Position numbers and translations under genes: made by a program
Part shown: in pieces, positions 30,150-38,984 of the stretch
Layout: each line of letters starts with the position of its first letter
Position numbering within the stretch: the first letter of the stretch is position 1
Notes under the pieces: model-generated
Told to the model about the DNA's origin: nothing
The model's database searches: none
The model's input: the letters and a program-made list of their open reading frames with translations, nothing else
Assembly: GCF_902499045.1 (NCBI RefSeq)
Contig: NZ_CABVPL010000018.1
Span: 48,249-112,248, forward strand
DNA: 64,000 nt
Direction: 5' to 3'
From: Burkholderia latens
GTDB lineage: Bacteria > Pseudomonadota > Gammaproteobacteria > Burkholderiales > Burkholderiaceae

Positions 30150-30613
30150 CGGTGCGGGTTGTCGTGGGATTGCCGGAGATAGCGGAATCTGCGGCGCGCC
30201 GGGTGGCAGCGCATCGACAATGCTAAGGGGAAACGCTTGCATATGCTGGTGCGATCGACGGGCTCCATCGGCGCCGTCGAATGGCAGAGGCGGTGTCGCA
30301 CGAGCAATGAATCAGCGTGCGTGCGATGAGCCGGCCGGCAATCGCACACTCCGCTCGCGCATGTGCCCGGAAGCGAATCGGACGGGCGCATACCGGCTGC
30401 CGCGTTCGACGCGAGCCGGACCCACGCGGGATGCGATATGCGGGAAGTGACGATGGAGTGTCGTACGCGACAGGGACGCGGCGCCGACGGACGGAAAGGC
30501 GATGAAGCGACACACGCCAGCCGCCGCGCCGGCACGCATGAAATGCGTGTGATGCGTGTGATGTCTGCGGTATGTGGGATGCGCCCGACCAGGTCGGGCG
30601 CACGCACGCCGCA
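30150..30613. other. Intergenic region, no gene seen
   Basis: 464 bases between two minus-strand genes. A perfect 11-bp inverted repeat at 30580-30602 follows the lipoprotein gene. A 9-bp direct repeat ATGCGTGTG occurs twice near 30543-30561. No conserved reading frame was recognised. Confidence 0.4.
30580..30602 (-). terminator. Hairpin after the lipoprotein gene
   Basis: TGCGCCCGACC and GGTCGGGCGCA are perfect complements separated by one base, 12 bases past the stop of the minus-strand lipoprotein gene. No T-tract is present. Confidence 0.4.
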
Positions 30614-31240
30614 TCAATACCGCGACAGCTGATTGCCGTTGATCTGCACGCGATCGCCCGGGCGCAGGTCGCCTGGCGACTGCACGTCGAACGAGCGCAT
30701 CGAGCCGTCGCTGACCCGCACGTCGATCCGATAGCTGCTCGGCGGTTGCGCCGCACCCATCTGCTGGCCGATCTGGTTGCCGGCCACGGCACCGCCGAGC
30801 GCGCCGATCACGGTGGCCGCATCGCGGCCGTGACCGCGGCCGAACTGGTTGCCCACCAGGCCGCCGACCAGCGCACCGACGACGGTGCCCGCGACGCCCG
30901 ACGTGCCGACCGAGCCGCTCACCGGCTGGATGTTCGCGACCGTGCCGTATTGCGTGCCGTAGCCGTTGCCGTACTGGCCGCCGTAAGGCTGCTGATTGCC
31001 GTATCGATTGCCGTACGGGTCGTACTGCGGCGCCTGGTTGGGGTAGGCCGGCTGCTGCGGCTGCACGTAGCCCGGTTGCGAGTACGTGGGCTGCGCGTAG
31101 CCGGGTGTCGCGTATTGCTGCTGCGGATAGCCCGGTTGCGCGCCGTAGTAACCGGGCGCGACACAGGCGGTCAGCGGAAGCGCCGCCACGGCGACGACGG
31201 AGGCGAACAGAACGGTCTTCGTGGAAGGCATGCGCATCAT
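30614..31240 (-). CDS. Glycine-zipper (2TM) outer-membrane lipoprotein
   Basis: A 208-residue lipoprotein with lipobox PLTAC near residue 26. A low-complexity stretch rich in Gln, Tyr, Pro and Gly (PGYAQPTYSQPGYVQPQQP) follows, then a glycine-zipper segment (VVGALVGGLVGNQFG, IGALGGAVAGNQIG) and a short C-terminal beta domain ending VQINGNQLSRY. This is the SlyB/OsmB-like envelope-lipoprotein type. GCAGGA precedes ATG 31240. It is probably stress- or envelope-related, but nothing here proves it. Confidence 0.8.
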   Translation of the reverse strand: MMRMPSTKTVLFASVVAVAALPLTACVAPGYYGAQPGYPQQQYATPGYAQPTYSQPGYVQPQQPAYPNQAPQYDPYGNRYGNQQPYGGQYGNGYGTQYGTVANIQPVSGSVGTSGVAGTVVGALVGGLVGNQFGRGHGRDAATVIGALGGAVAGNQIGQQMGAAQPPSSYRIDVRVSDGSMRSFDVQSPGDLRPGDRVQINGNQLSRY

Positions 31241-31740
31241 GATGATTCCTGCATCGGCAACGTGTTCGCCGACGAATTCCGGGACGGGTGGCGAATTCGG
31301 CGTGAGTATAAGGAAAGGGCGGATGCGCGTCCGGTGCGGCCGGGTAACAACGTGTAAAGTCTGTTGCCGCGCAAATCGGTGTGCGGATCGGCGCGTGGAT
31401 CGTCGTGAGAGTGGCCGCCCGAGCGGGACCGTGGAGCCGGCGCGCTACGGCGACAGGAGCTCCGTTCCGACGCCCGCATTCCGGCGCCGCCGCCCATTGC
31501 GCACACGTCGGCATTTCCGCCGATTCCGCCGCGACCGTGCGCGTCTCTCGGCCCCCCGATGTGCGATTCCGCGCCGCACATCGCGAAATCGAATGCGCAG
31601 CATCGCGACATTTAATTGGCCACTGGCCGTCCCGTCCGATATCGTGACCGCATTCCCCGCACGGTCGCGCCGTGACGGCCGCGGCGCCTGCCCCTGTCCG
31701 CGCCGGCGTTGCGCAGCGACCGCCCGACCCGTTCCATGCC
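31241..31740. other. Divergent intergenic region, no gene seen
   Basis: 500 bases between the lipoprotein and the first amidohydrolase. No convincing gene, operator or terminator was found. A GTG at 31672 is in frame with the amidohydrolase but has no ribosome site. Confidence 0.4.
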
Positions 31741-32940
31741 ATGACCGATCGCTTCTTCACCCATGCCGTCGATGCCGGCGGCCAGCCCATCAACCTCGTC
31801 GCCCGTGACGGCCGCTTCGTCGCGATCGGCGCCGACTGCACCGCCGCGCCGGGCGCGGAAACGATCGATCTCGGCGGCCGCGTCGTGCTGCCCGGCTTCG
31901 TCGACGGCCACATCCATCTCGACAAGAGCTTCGTCGGCGACCGCTGGGTGCCGCACGAACCGGTCGGCTCGCTGCGCGAGCGGCTCGCGGCCGAGAAGCG
32001 CCAGCTCGCGGCCGCGCTCCCGATCGTCGAGCGTGCGAACGCGCTGATCGGGCAGGCCGCCGCGTTCGGCACGATCGCGATGCGCAGCCATGTCGACGTC
32101 GACGCGACGACGGGCCTGTCGAACCTGCACGCCGTGATGGCCGCGCGCGAACAATGGCGCGAGATCGTCGATATCGAACTGGTCGCGTTTCCGCAGGCCG
32201 GCGTGGTGAGCTGCCCGGGCACCGCGGCGATCCTCGATGCGGCCGTGCGCGAAGGCGCGGACGTGGTCGGCGGGATCGATCCGACGACGCTCGACGGCGA
32301 TGCGGACGGCCAGCTCGACGTCGTGTTCGGCCTCGCCGAAAAGCGCGGCGTGAAGATCGACATCCACCTGCACGAACCGGGCGAGACCGGTATCGCGCAA
32401 CTGCTGCGGATCGCCGCGCGCACGCGCGCGGCGGGCCTCGGCGGCCGCGTGAACGTGAGCCATGCGTACGCGCTCGGCCAGGTCGATCAACGCGACGTCG
32501 AGCGTGCGGCCGCGGCGCTCGCCGACGCCGGCGTGTCGATCCTGACCAACGCGCCGGGCGACTGCGCATTCCCGCCGGTGCGGCAGCTGCGCGATGCGGG
32601 CGTGCACGTGTTCGCGGGCAACGACAACATTCGCGATGCGTGGTGGCCGTACGGCAACGGCGACATGCTGCAGCGCGCGATGATGGTCGGCTACCGCTCG
32701 GGCTTTTACACCGATGAAGCGCTCGGCATCGCGCTCGACATGGCGACGCACGCCGGCGCCCGCGCGATCGGCAAGACGAATTACGGGATCGCGGTCGGCT
32801 GCGACGCGAGCTTCGTCGCGGTGCGCGCGCCGAATGCGGCGGCGGCTGTCGCCGGCGTGCCGGCCGAACGCTGGGTGTTCCGCCGCGGTGAAGCCGATAC
32901 CGGCGCGCCGTTTGTCCCGGCACCGAGTTTTAAGCGATGA
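31741..32940 (+). CDS. Amidohydrolase, cytosine deaminase-like (paralogue 1)
   Basis: A 399-residue metal-dependent hydrolase of the amidohydrolase superfamily. The metal-ligand motifs run in order: GHIHLDKSF, MRSHVDVD, HLHEPGE, VSHAYALG and GNDNIRDAWWPYG, the last carrying the catalytic Asp. This arrangement is that of CodA-type cytosine deaminases, but substrate range in the group is wide. It is followed 93 bases later by a paralogue with the same motif order. A LysR gene converges from the right. The two probably act on related cyclic amides or amines. Confidence 0.8.
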   Translation: MTDRFFTHAVDAGGQPINLVARDGRFVAIGADCTAAPGAETIDLGGRVVLPGFVDGHIHLDKSFVGDRWVPHEPVGSLRERLAAEKRQLAAALPIVERANALIGQAAAFGTIAMRSHVDVDATTGLSNLHAVMAAREQWREIVDIELVAFPQAGVVSCPGTAAILDAAVREGADVVGGIDPTTLDGDADGQLDVVFGLAEKRGVKIDIHLHEPGETGIAQLLRIAARTRAAGLGGRVNVSHAYALGQVDQRDVERAAAALADAGVSILTNAPGDCAFPPVRQLRDAGVHVFAGNDNIRDAWWPYGNGDMLQRAMMVGYRSGFYTDEALGIALDMATHAGARAIGKTNYGIAVGCDASFVAVRAPNAAAAVAGVPAERWVFRRGEADTGAPFVPAPSFKR

Positions 32941-32988
32941 CGAACGACCGCCGTCGCGGTGTGTGCATCGCGACGGCTCGGCACTAAT

Positions 32989-33024
32989 CGACCGACTCAC
33001 CGACCGACTCACCGACCGCTCCGC
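32989..33024 (+). repeat. Short 12-bp direct repeats before the second amidohydrolase
   Basis: CGACCGACTCAC occurs twice in tandem, followed by a degenerate third unit, ending 9 bases before ATG 33034 where a ribosome site would be expected. Confidence 0.5.
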
Positions 33025-33033
33025 GAAACCGAC

Positions 33034-34218
33034 ATGACGACCCTGCTGATCCGCAACGTCCGCACGCACGCCGACGACGCGCTCGACATCCTGATCGAAG
33101 GCGACCGCATCGCGCGCATCGGCCCGTCGCTCGACGCGCCCGCCGGCTGTGCGATCGAGGACGGCGCGCATGCGCTCGCCCTGCCTGGCCTCGTCGAAGG
33201 CCATACACATCTCGACAAGACGCACTGGGGGATGCCGTGGTATCGCAACGCGGTGGGGCCGCGCCTCATCGACCGCATCGAGAACGAACGCAAGTACCGC
33301 GCGACGAGCGGCCATGATGCGGGCGCCGCGTCGCTCGCGCTGTCGCGCGCATTCCTCGCCGCCGGCACGACGCGCATCCGCACGCACGTCGACATCGACA
33401 CCGAAGCCGGGCTGCGGCATCTGCACGGCGTGCTCGCGACGCGCGAGACGCTGCGCGGCCAGGTCGACATCCAGATCGTCGCGTTTCCGCAGTCGGGCGT
33501 GCTCAAGCGGCCCGGCACGGCCGCGTTGCTGTCCGACGCGCTGGCCGCGGGCGCCGATTTGCTCGGCGGGCTCGACCCGTGCGCGATCGAAGGCGATCCG
33601 GTCGAGGCGGTGGACGTGCTGTTCGGCATCGCGGAGCGCCATGGCCGCGGGCTCGACCTGCATCTGCACGAACGCGGCTCGATGGGCGCGTACTCGCTCG
33701 ACCTGATCCTGCAGCGCACGGCCGCGCTCGGCATGCAGGGCAAGGTCACGATCAGTCACGGCTTCTGCCTCGGCGATATCGCCGACCGCGAGCGCGACGC
33801 GCTGCTCGCGCGGATGGCCGAACTCGGCGTGGCGATCGTCACGACGGCGCCGGCCGCGGTGCCGGTGCCGTCGTTGGTTGCGTGCCGCGCGGCCGGCGTG
33901 ACCGTGATCGGCGGCAATGACGGCGTGCGCGATACGTGGACGCCGTACGGCTCGCCCGACATGCTCGAGCGCGCGATGCTGATCGGCATGCGCAACGATT
34001 TCCGTCGCGACGACGCGCTCGAAGTCGCGCTCGACTGCGTGACGCACGGCGCGGCGCGCGGGTGCGGCTTCACCGGCTATGGCCTGGAAGCGGGCAACCG
34101 CGCGGACGTCGTGCTCGTCGACGCGCTGACGTTCGCCGAGGCCGTCGTCGCGCGGCCGACGCGGCGGCTCGTCGTGTCGTCGGGGAAGATCGCCGCGCGC
34201 GACGGTGCGCTCGTCTGA
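33034..34218 (+). CDS. Amidohydrolase, cytosine deaminase-like (paralogue 2)
   Basis: A 394-residue amidohydrolase with GHTHLDKTH, IRTHVDID, HLHERGS, ISHGFCLGD and GNDGVRDTWTPYG, matching the upstream paralogue in order and spacing. The first-turn ligands (HTH) and the metal-4 Asp (GNDGVRD) are intact, so it should be active. It is likely co-transcribed with paralogue 1. The substrate is not evident. Confidence 0.8.
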   Translation: MTTLLIRNVRTHADDALDILIEGDRIARIGPSLDAPAGCAIEDGAHALALPGLVEGHTHLDKTHWGMPWYRNAVGPRLIDRIENERKYRATSGHDAGAASLALSRAFLAAGTTRIRTHVDIDTEAGLRHLHGVLATRETLRGQVDIQIVAFPQSGVLKRPGTAALLSDALAAGADLLGGLDPCAIEGDPVEAVDVLFGIAERHGRGLDLHLHERGSMGAYSLDLILQRTAALGMQGKVTISHGFCLGDIADRERDALLARMAELGVAIVTTAPAAVPVPSLVACRAAGVTVIGGNDGVRDTWTPYGSPDMLERAMLIGMRNDFRRDDALEVALDCVTHGAARGCGFTGYGLEAGNRADVVLVDALTFAEAVVARPTRRLVVSSGKIAARDGALV

Positions 34219-34296
34219 CGCGGGCGCAGCGTCTTGACGGATTTCAAGTCCGGTGATGTTCCGGCATTCGGTTGACGCGGGTTCGCAGCGCTGCGC

Positions 34297-35169
34297 TCAT
34301 TCCTGCTCGTCCTCGTGCTCCAGCATCGCCGCGAGCGCCTCCGTCAGTTCGCGGACCATCGGATCGGCGGTCGGCCGATGCAGGATCGCGACATCCATGT
34401 GCTCGATCGGCGCGAAGCCGCCGTGCGCCTCGGTCAGCACCACGTGCTCGTCGGTCACGACGCGCGCGGGCAGCACGCTGATTCCGAGCCCGTCGGCCAC
34501 CGCCGCCTGGATGCCGCTCAGGCTCGACGTCGTGAAGCTGATCCGCCAGCGGCGGCCACGCTCCTCGATGGCCTTGATCATGTCGTCGCGATAGAGCCCG
34601 CGCGGCGGAAACACGACGATCGGCACCGGGTCGAGGTCGATCGTCGGATGCCGCGCGCTGTCGATCCAGCGCAGCTTCTCGGGCCAGCGCACCACTGCCT
34701 CGCGGCTGCCGCGCCGCTGCTTGATCAGCGCGAGATCGAGCTCGCCGCGATCGTAGGCTGCGCAGATGTCACGGCTCAGTCCGCACGTCACCTCGAGTTT
34801 TACCTGCGGATGGTCGCGCTTGAACGCGGCGAGGGCGTGCGTCGTGCGGCCGGCCGCGAAATCGTCGGGCACGCCGAGCCGGATCGTCTGCGCGACGGTC
34901 GCGCCCGACAGCGCTTCCAGCATCTCGTCATTCAGCGCGATCATGCGCCGCGCGTAGCTGAGCACCGTCACGCCGGCGTCGGTCGGCCGCACGTCGCGCG
35001 TGCCGCGATCGAGCAGGCGATGTCCGGCGATCTCCTCCAGCCGCCGCACCTTCTGGCTGACCGTCGACTGCGTCGAATGCAGCCGCGCGGACGCAGTCGT
35101 GAAGCTGCCGCAGTCGGCGACCATCACGAGCGCACGCAGCAGGTCGAGGTCGAACAAAGGTCTATTCAT
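34297..35169 (-). CDS. LysR-family transcriptional regulator
   Basis: A 290-residue LTTR. The N-terminal winged HTH spans residues ~5-65 (SFTTASARLHSTQSTVSQKVRRLEE, split here by the turn). The co-inducer domain starts around TIRLGVPDDFA. It converges on the two amidohydrolases and diverges from the binding protein gene at 35730, so either could be its target; the long 35170-35729 gap favours the divergent promoter. Confidence 0.85.
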   Translation of the reverse strand: MNRPLFDLDLLRALVMVADCGSFTTASARLHSTQSTVSQKVRRLEEIAGHRLLDRGTRDVRPTDAGVTVLSYARRMIALNDEMLEALSGATVAQTIRLGVPDDFAAGRTTHALAAFKRDHPQVKLEVTCGLSRDICAAYDRGELDLALIKQRRGSREAVVRWPEKLRWIDSARHPTIDLDPVPIVVFPPRGLYRDDMIKAIEERGRRWRISFTTSSLSGIQAAVADGLGISVLPARVVTDEHVVLTEAHGGFAPIEHMDVAILHRPTADPMVRELTEALAAMLEHEDEQE

Positions 35170-35729
35170 TTCCGCACTTTTTTGGATTCGAGCATTGCAC
35201 TTTTAAATATGTGCGACGACTTTTAGCACGGCCCGAGCCGGCGGGCAATCGCGGTTGCGCCGGACCCGGCGCGCGGCACGATTCGCGCGATGGGCAGGGC
35301 CGTGCGCTGCTCCTCGATGGAGATGAATACATTCAACGCGGTATAGGCTGCGACCGCGCCGTTTGAAATCCGCTCCGGTGCGCGCGTGATCGTATTGCGA
35401 AACATCCGCGTTGTGGAGATCCGGAAACGCGCTCTCGACAGACTGTGTGCTCCATCGGGTAAACGCGGTAAAAATCTATAACGTCAATCAAGTATCAAGT
35501 AAAAGTGCGTTATTGAGTCATTCCAACGCGATCTTTGCATGCGGCCGATGCTCATTCGCTTCATCGCCGTGTTCCGCGCTTGCGCTCGAAAATTAAGCAG
35601 TCTAGACTGCACCGCAGTTTCATCGAAGTCCCCGTCTTTCGCGACCCGTGCCGGGGCGTCCCGGCGCACCGCTTCCCAACGGACGCCCGGCGCTTGCCCG
35701 CCACGTCGAGACCACAAGGACACCCCGTC
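35170..35729. other. Long divergent regulatory region
   Basis: 560 bases without a convincing gene between the LysR gene and the binding protein gene. Two AT-rich stretches stand out: 35180-35225, just upstream of the LysR start, and 35470-35520 with a direct repeat ATCAAGT(ATCAAGT) near 35487-35500. Both may be promoter/operator DNA. Confidence 0.4.
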
Positions 35730-36533
35730 ATGATCCGCACTGCAAAGCTTCTCGTTTCCGCGCTGGCGTTCGCGCCGCTCGTCTCGTTCGCGCAGGACAC
35801 GGCGACGATCCGCTGGGGCATCGATCCCACCTATCCGCCGTTCGAGGCGAAGCAGCCCGACGGCTCGCTCGCGGGCTTCGACATCGACCTGCGCAATGCG
35901 ATCTGCGAGCAACTGCGCGCGAAATGCGTGTGGGTCGAGCAGAGCTTCGACGGGATGATTCCGGCGCTGCGCGCGCGCAAGTTCGACGTGATCATGTCCG
36001 CGATGACGGCCACCGACGAACGGCTCAAGCAGATCGACTTCTCGAACAAACTCTATGCGTCGCCGGGCGCGCTCGTCGCGCCGGTCGGCTCGAAGCTGCT
36101 GCCGACCGCCGCATCGCTCGCCGGCAAGCGCGTCGGGATCGATCAGGGCACTACGCAGGAGGCGTACGCGAAGGCCGAATGGGCGACGAAGGGCGTGACG
36201 ATCGTGTCGTACCAGAACCAGGATCAGGTCTATCAGGATCTGGTGAATGGCCGGCTCGACGCGACCTTCCAGGACAAGACGCAGGCCGGCTATTCGTTCC
36301 TGAAGACGCCGCGCGGCAAGGGCTACGCGTTCGCCGGCCCCGACGTGACCGACGTGCGCATCACCGGCTACGGCGTCGCGATGGGCGTGCGCAAGGGCGA
36401 TGCGGACATGAAGAAGAGGCTGAACGACGCGATCGCGGCGATCCGCGCGAACGGCACGTACCAGAAGATCGCCGCGAAGTACTTCGACTTCGATATCTAC
36501 GGCGCGAAGCAGCAGCTCACGTCCGCACCGTGA
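35730..36533 (+). CDS. Periplasmic amino-acid-type binding protein (ABC solute-binding, family 3)
   Basis: A 267-residue type 2 periplasmic binding protein like the Lys/Arg/ornithine and glutamine receptors. A signal peptide ends at VSFA/Q; then come GIDPTYPPFEAKQPDG, GFDIDLRNAICEQL and DGMIPALRARKFDVIMSAM. ATG 35730 is chosen by AAGGA and the signal peptide. No permease or ATPase gene is adjacent, so it must use a transporter encoded elsewhere. It is followed by a dioxygenase gene 47 bases on, probably in one operon. Confidence 0.85.
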   Translation: MIRTAKLLVSALAFAPLVSFAQDTATIRWGIDPTYPPFEAKQPDGSLAGFDIDLRNAICEQLRAKCVWVEQSFDGMIPALRARKFDVIMSAMTATDERLKQIDFSNKLYASPGALVAPVGSKLLPTAASLAGKRVGIDQGTTQEAYAKAEWATKGVTIVSYQNQDQVYQDLVNGRLDATFQDKTQAGYSFLKTPRGKGYAFAGPDVTDVRITGYGVAMGVRKGDADMKKRLNDAIAAIRANGTYQKIAAKYFDFDIYGAKQQLTSAP

Positions 36534-36580
36534 CGCGACGGCTCGATGATCCCGTGATTCATTCAATCGACAGGCAACCC

Positions 36581-37429
36581 ATGACGAGTATCCAGGACCG
36601 CGTCGCGAAAGCCGTGACGCCCGAACTGATCGCCGCGTTCCGCGACGAAGGCGCGGTGTGCATCAAGGGCATCTTCTCGCCCGACGAAGTGGCTGCGCTG
36701 CGTGCCGGCATCGACGCGAACCTCGCGCAGCCGAGCGAACGCGCGAAGGTCGCGAGCCGGCCCGACGATCCGGGCTGGTTCTTCGAGGACTTCTGCAACT
36801 GGCAGCACAACAGCGCGTACCGCGACTTCATCGTGCGTTCGCCGGCGCCGTCCGTCGCGGCCGCGCTGATGGGCACGCGGACGGTGCGGCTGCATCACGA
36901 CCATCTGCTCGTGAAGGAGCTCGGCACGCGGCAGCGCACGCCGTGGCACCAGGATCAGCCGTACTACAACATCGAAGGCGACGACAACGTCAGCATGTGG
37001 ATTCCGGTCGATCCGGTACCGCTCGAATCGACGCTGGAATTCGTCGCGGGGTCGCACCTGGGGCCGTGGCTGATGCCGCGCACGTTCATGGACAAGGAGG
37101 CGAAGTGGTTCCCGGAAGGCAGCCTCGCCGATCTGCCCGACATCGAAGCCGACCGTTCGGCGTTCCCGATCCGCCACTGGGCGCTCGAGCCGGGCGACAT
37201 GGTGTGCTTCAGGATGTTGACGCTGCACGCGTCGGGCGGCACGCAGAACCGCCGGCGCGCGTTCTCGATCCGCTTCGTCGGCGACGATATCCGCCACGCG
37301 CCGCGCCGCTGGAAGACGTCGCCCGATTTCCCGGGGCTGGCGGACGAACTGTCGGCCGGCGCGCCGCTCGAGCATCCGCTGTTTCCGGTCGTGTGGTCGC
37401 GCGGCGCAGGGCAGGTCGGGTCGATCTGA
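36581..37429 (+). CDS. Phytanoyl-CoA dioxygenase (PhyH) family 2-oxoglutarate/Fe(II) oxygenase
   Basis: A 282-residue double-stranded beta-helix oxygenase. The iron triad is the His and Asp of PWHQDQPYY and the distal His of TLHASGG; the 2-oxoglutarate-binding Arg is in RRRAFSIRF. PhyH bacterial members hydroxylate small molecules such as ectoine or amino acids rather than fatty acyl-CoA. Pairing with an amino-acid receptor suggests a nitrogenous compound is imported and hydroxylated. The substrate is inferred only from context. Confidence 0.85.
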   Translation: MTSIQDRVAKAVTPELIAAFRDEGAVCIKGIFSPDEVAALRAGIDANLAQPSERAKVASRPDDPGWFFEDFCNWQHNSAYRDFIVRSPAPSVAAALMGTRTVRLHHDHLLVKELGTRQRTPWHQDQPYYNIEGDDNVSMWIPVDPVPLESTLEFVAGSHLGPWLMPRTFMDKEAKWFPEGSLADLPDIEADRSAFPIRHWALEPGDMVCFRMLTLHASGGTQNRRRAFSIRFVGDDIRHAPRRWKTSPDFPGLADELSAGAPLEHPLFPVVWSRGAGQVGSI

Positions 37430-37464
37430 TTGACGTCGGCGGCAATCGATGGCATCACGCGACG

Positions 37465-37511
37465 TCACGCGCGCGCAAGCCGCTTCGCGATGAAGCGGCT
37501 GCCGCGCGTGA
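37465..37511. terminator. Long hairpin between convergent PhyH and GntR genes
   Basis: An inner perfect stem AGCCGCTTC / GAAGCGGCT with a 5-base loop extends outward with TCACGCGCG... / ...CGCGCGTGA and a small bulge. It lies in the 108-base gap between convergent genes and could act for both. No T-tract. Confidence 0.5.
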
Positions 37512-37537
37512 TCGCTTGCAGTGCCGGCGAACGCTCC

Positions 37538-38275
37538 TCAGGTCTGGTGACGCCCCGCGCCCGGCTTGAAGCGCGAGCCGAGCCGGTAGCGGTTGCCCGG
37601 ATGCAGGAAGTGCACGAACGTGACCGGCAGCCCGTTCGTCCACGTGCGGCGCGTGAGCGTGAGGCACGGCTCGTCGGCGCGCATGTCGAGCAGCCGCGCC
37701 TGTTCGCTGGTCGGCAGCGACGCATCGACCACGTGCTCGATTTCCAGTTCGTAGTGCGACACGTTGTTGAACAGGTATTCGGACGGCGGCTCGGTCCGGA
37801 AATCCTGATCGATGAATTCCGGCGCGGCGGCCGGATTCACGTAGCGGTCCTCGAGCTGGATCGGGCGGCCGTTTTCCTCGTGCACGCACACCACGTGAAA
37901 GACCGGCGTGTTGACCGCCAGCCCGAACGCGGCTGCGACGTCGAACGACGCGGGCTCGCGCGACTGGCTCAGCACGCGGCATGTGTATTCGTGCCCGCGC
38001 GCGCGGATCTCGTCGCGGATGTGCGCGATCATCAGCAGGTTCGACTGCGGCTTCGCTTCGGCGACGAACGTGCCGACGCCCGCGATGCGCTTGAGCACGC
38101 CTTCCTCGGTCAGCTCGCGCAGCGCGCGGTTGACCGTCATGCGTGCGACGCCGAATTGCGCGGCGAGATCGAGTTCGGACGGGATGCGGTCCCCGGGGCG
38201 CCAGTCGCCTGCATCGACGTTCTGGCGAACGAGCGTCTTGATCTGCTGGAACGGTGCGGTGGTCTTCGTGACCAT
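37538..38275 (-). CDS. GntR-family regulator, HutC/UTRA type
   Basis: A 245-residue regulator. An N-terminal GntR winged HTH (DRIPSELDLAAQFGVARMT) is followed by a UTRA ligand domain (LEDRYVNP, LTLTRRTW). HutC-type repressors usually bind the catabolic intermediate of the pathway they control, e.g. urocanate. AAGGAT precedes ATG 38275, which gives MVTKTTAPFQQIK; the longer frame to 38608 runs back over the next gene and is rejected. It may control the adjacent binding protein-PhyH unit. Confidence 0.85.
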   Translation of the reverse strand: MVTKTTAPFQQIKTLVRQNVDAGDWRPGDRIPSELDLAAQFGVARMTVNRALRELTEEGVLKRIAGVGTFVAEAKPQSNLLMIAHIRDEIRARGHEYTCRVLSQSREPASFDVAAAFGLAVNTPVFHVVCVHEENGRPIQLEDRYVNPAAAPEFIDQDFRTEPPSEYLFNNVSHYELEIEHVVDASLPTSEQARLLDMRADEPCLTLTRRTWTNGLPVTFVHFLHPGNRYRLGSRFKPGAGRHQT

Positions 38276-38306
38276 CGGTGGATCCTTGCGCGAAGAAGTG
38301 ACGAGG

Positions 38307-38849
38307 CTAGTCGTCGTGACTGACGATGACCAGAATCTCCGCCCGCGCGGCGCCGAGGCTGCGCGTGCGGTGCGGGATGAGTGCGTTGAAATAGACTGAA
38401 TCGCCGGTCTTGAGTTGCACCGTCTCGTTCGGAAATTCGATTTCGATGCGCCCCTTGTGCACGAACAGGAATTCCTCGCCTTCGTGTTCACGGAACGTCG
38501 ACGCAGCGAATTCGTGCGGCGGATGCACGACGAACGGCAGCATCTTCTTCGGCGCGACACCGGCCGCAATGCTTTCGAAGTGATGCGCGCGGCTGTCGGC
38601 CGCCGCACCCATCGCCGTGCGCTCGCCGGCGCGCGTGACCGTGATCAGCTCGCGATTGCGGCTTTCCGAGAACAGCTGCTCGACGTCGACGTTCAGCGCC
38701 TTCGACAGTTTCAGCGCCACCCCGATCGACGGCACGCTCAGGCCGCGCTCGACCTTCGACAGGTAGCTCTTGGTGAGGCCGGTCTCGTCGGCCAGCACGT
38801 CGAGCGTCCAGCCCTTCTGTTTTCGGAGCAGCTTCAGGCGAATCGTCAT
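38307..38849 (-). CDS. XRE-family regulator with C-terminal cupin
   Basis: A 180-residue two-domain regulator. The lambda-repressor-like HTH covers residues ~6-60 (LDVLADETGLTKSYLSKVERG). A cupin domain covers ~95-175 (EHEGEEFLFVHKGRIEIEF, LKTGDSVYFNALIPHRTRS). Proteins of this PuuR type sense small metabolites through the cupin. The start at 38849 (MTIRLKLLRKQKGW) is preferred to ATG 38894. It is divergent from the aldolase operon, with a palindrome between them. Confidence 0.87.
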   Translation of the reverse strand: MTIRLKLLRKQKGWTLDVLADETGLTKSYLSKVERGLSVPSIGVALKLSKALNVDVEQLFSESRNRELITVTRAGERTAMGAAADSRAHHFESIAAGVAPKKMLPFVVHPPHEFAASTFREHEGEEFLFVHKGRIEIEFPNETVQLKTGDSVYFNALIPHRTRSLGAARAEILVIVSHDD

Positions 38850-38887
38850 GGGGCGCCACAGGTTCTTCGAAAAAAAGATTGTAACGC

Positions 38888-38904
38888 ATGACACAAAGTG
38901 TCAT
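38888..38904. promoter_or_regulatory. Probable operator of the XRE-cupin regulator
   Basis: ATGACACAAAGTGTCAT: perfect 7-bp arms around AAA, in the 135-base divergent region between the XRE-cupin gene and the aldolase gene. Its position allows it to control both. Confidence 0.65.
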
Positions 38905-38984
38905 AAGGTGTATCGTGTGTCCTGAATCGTCGGGAAGACGGCTGCGGTTGGCGTGGCCGACTCGATGCAATTCAGGAGGCGAAC

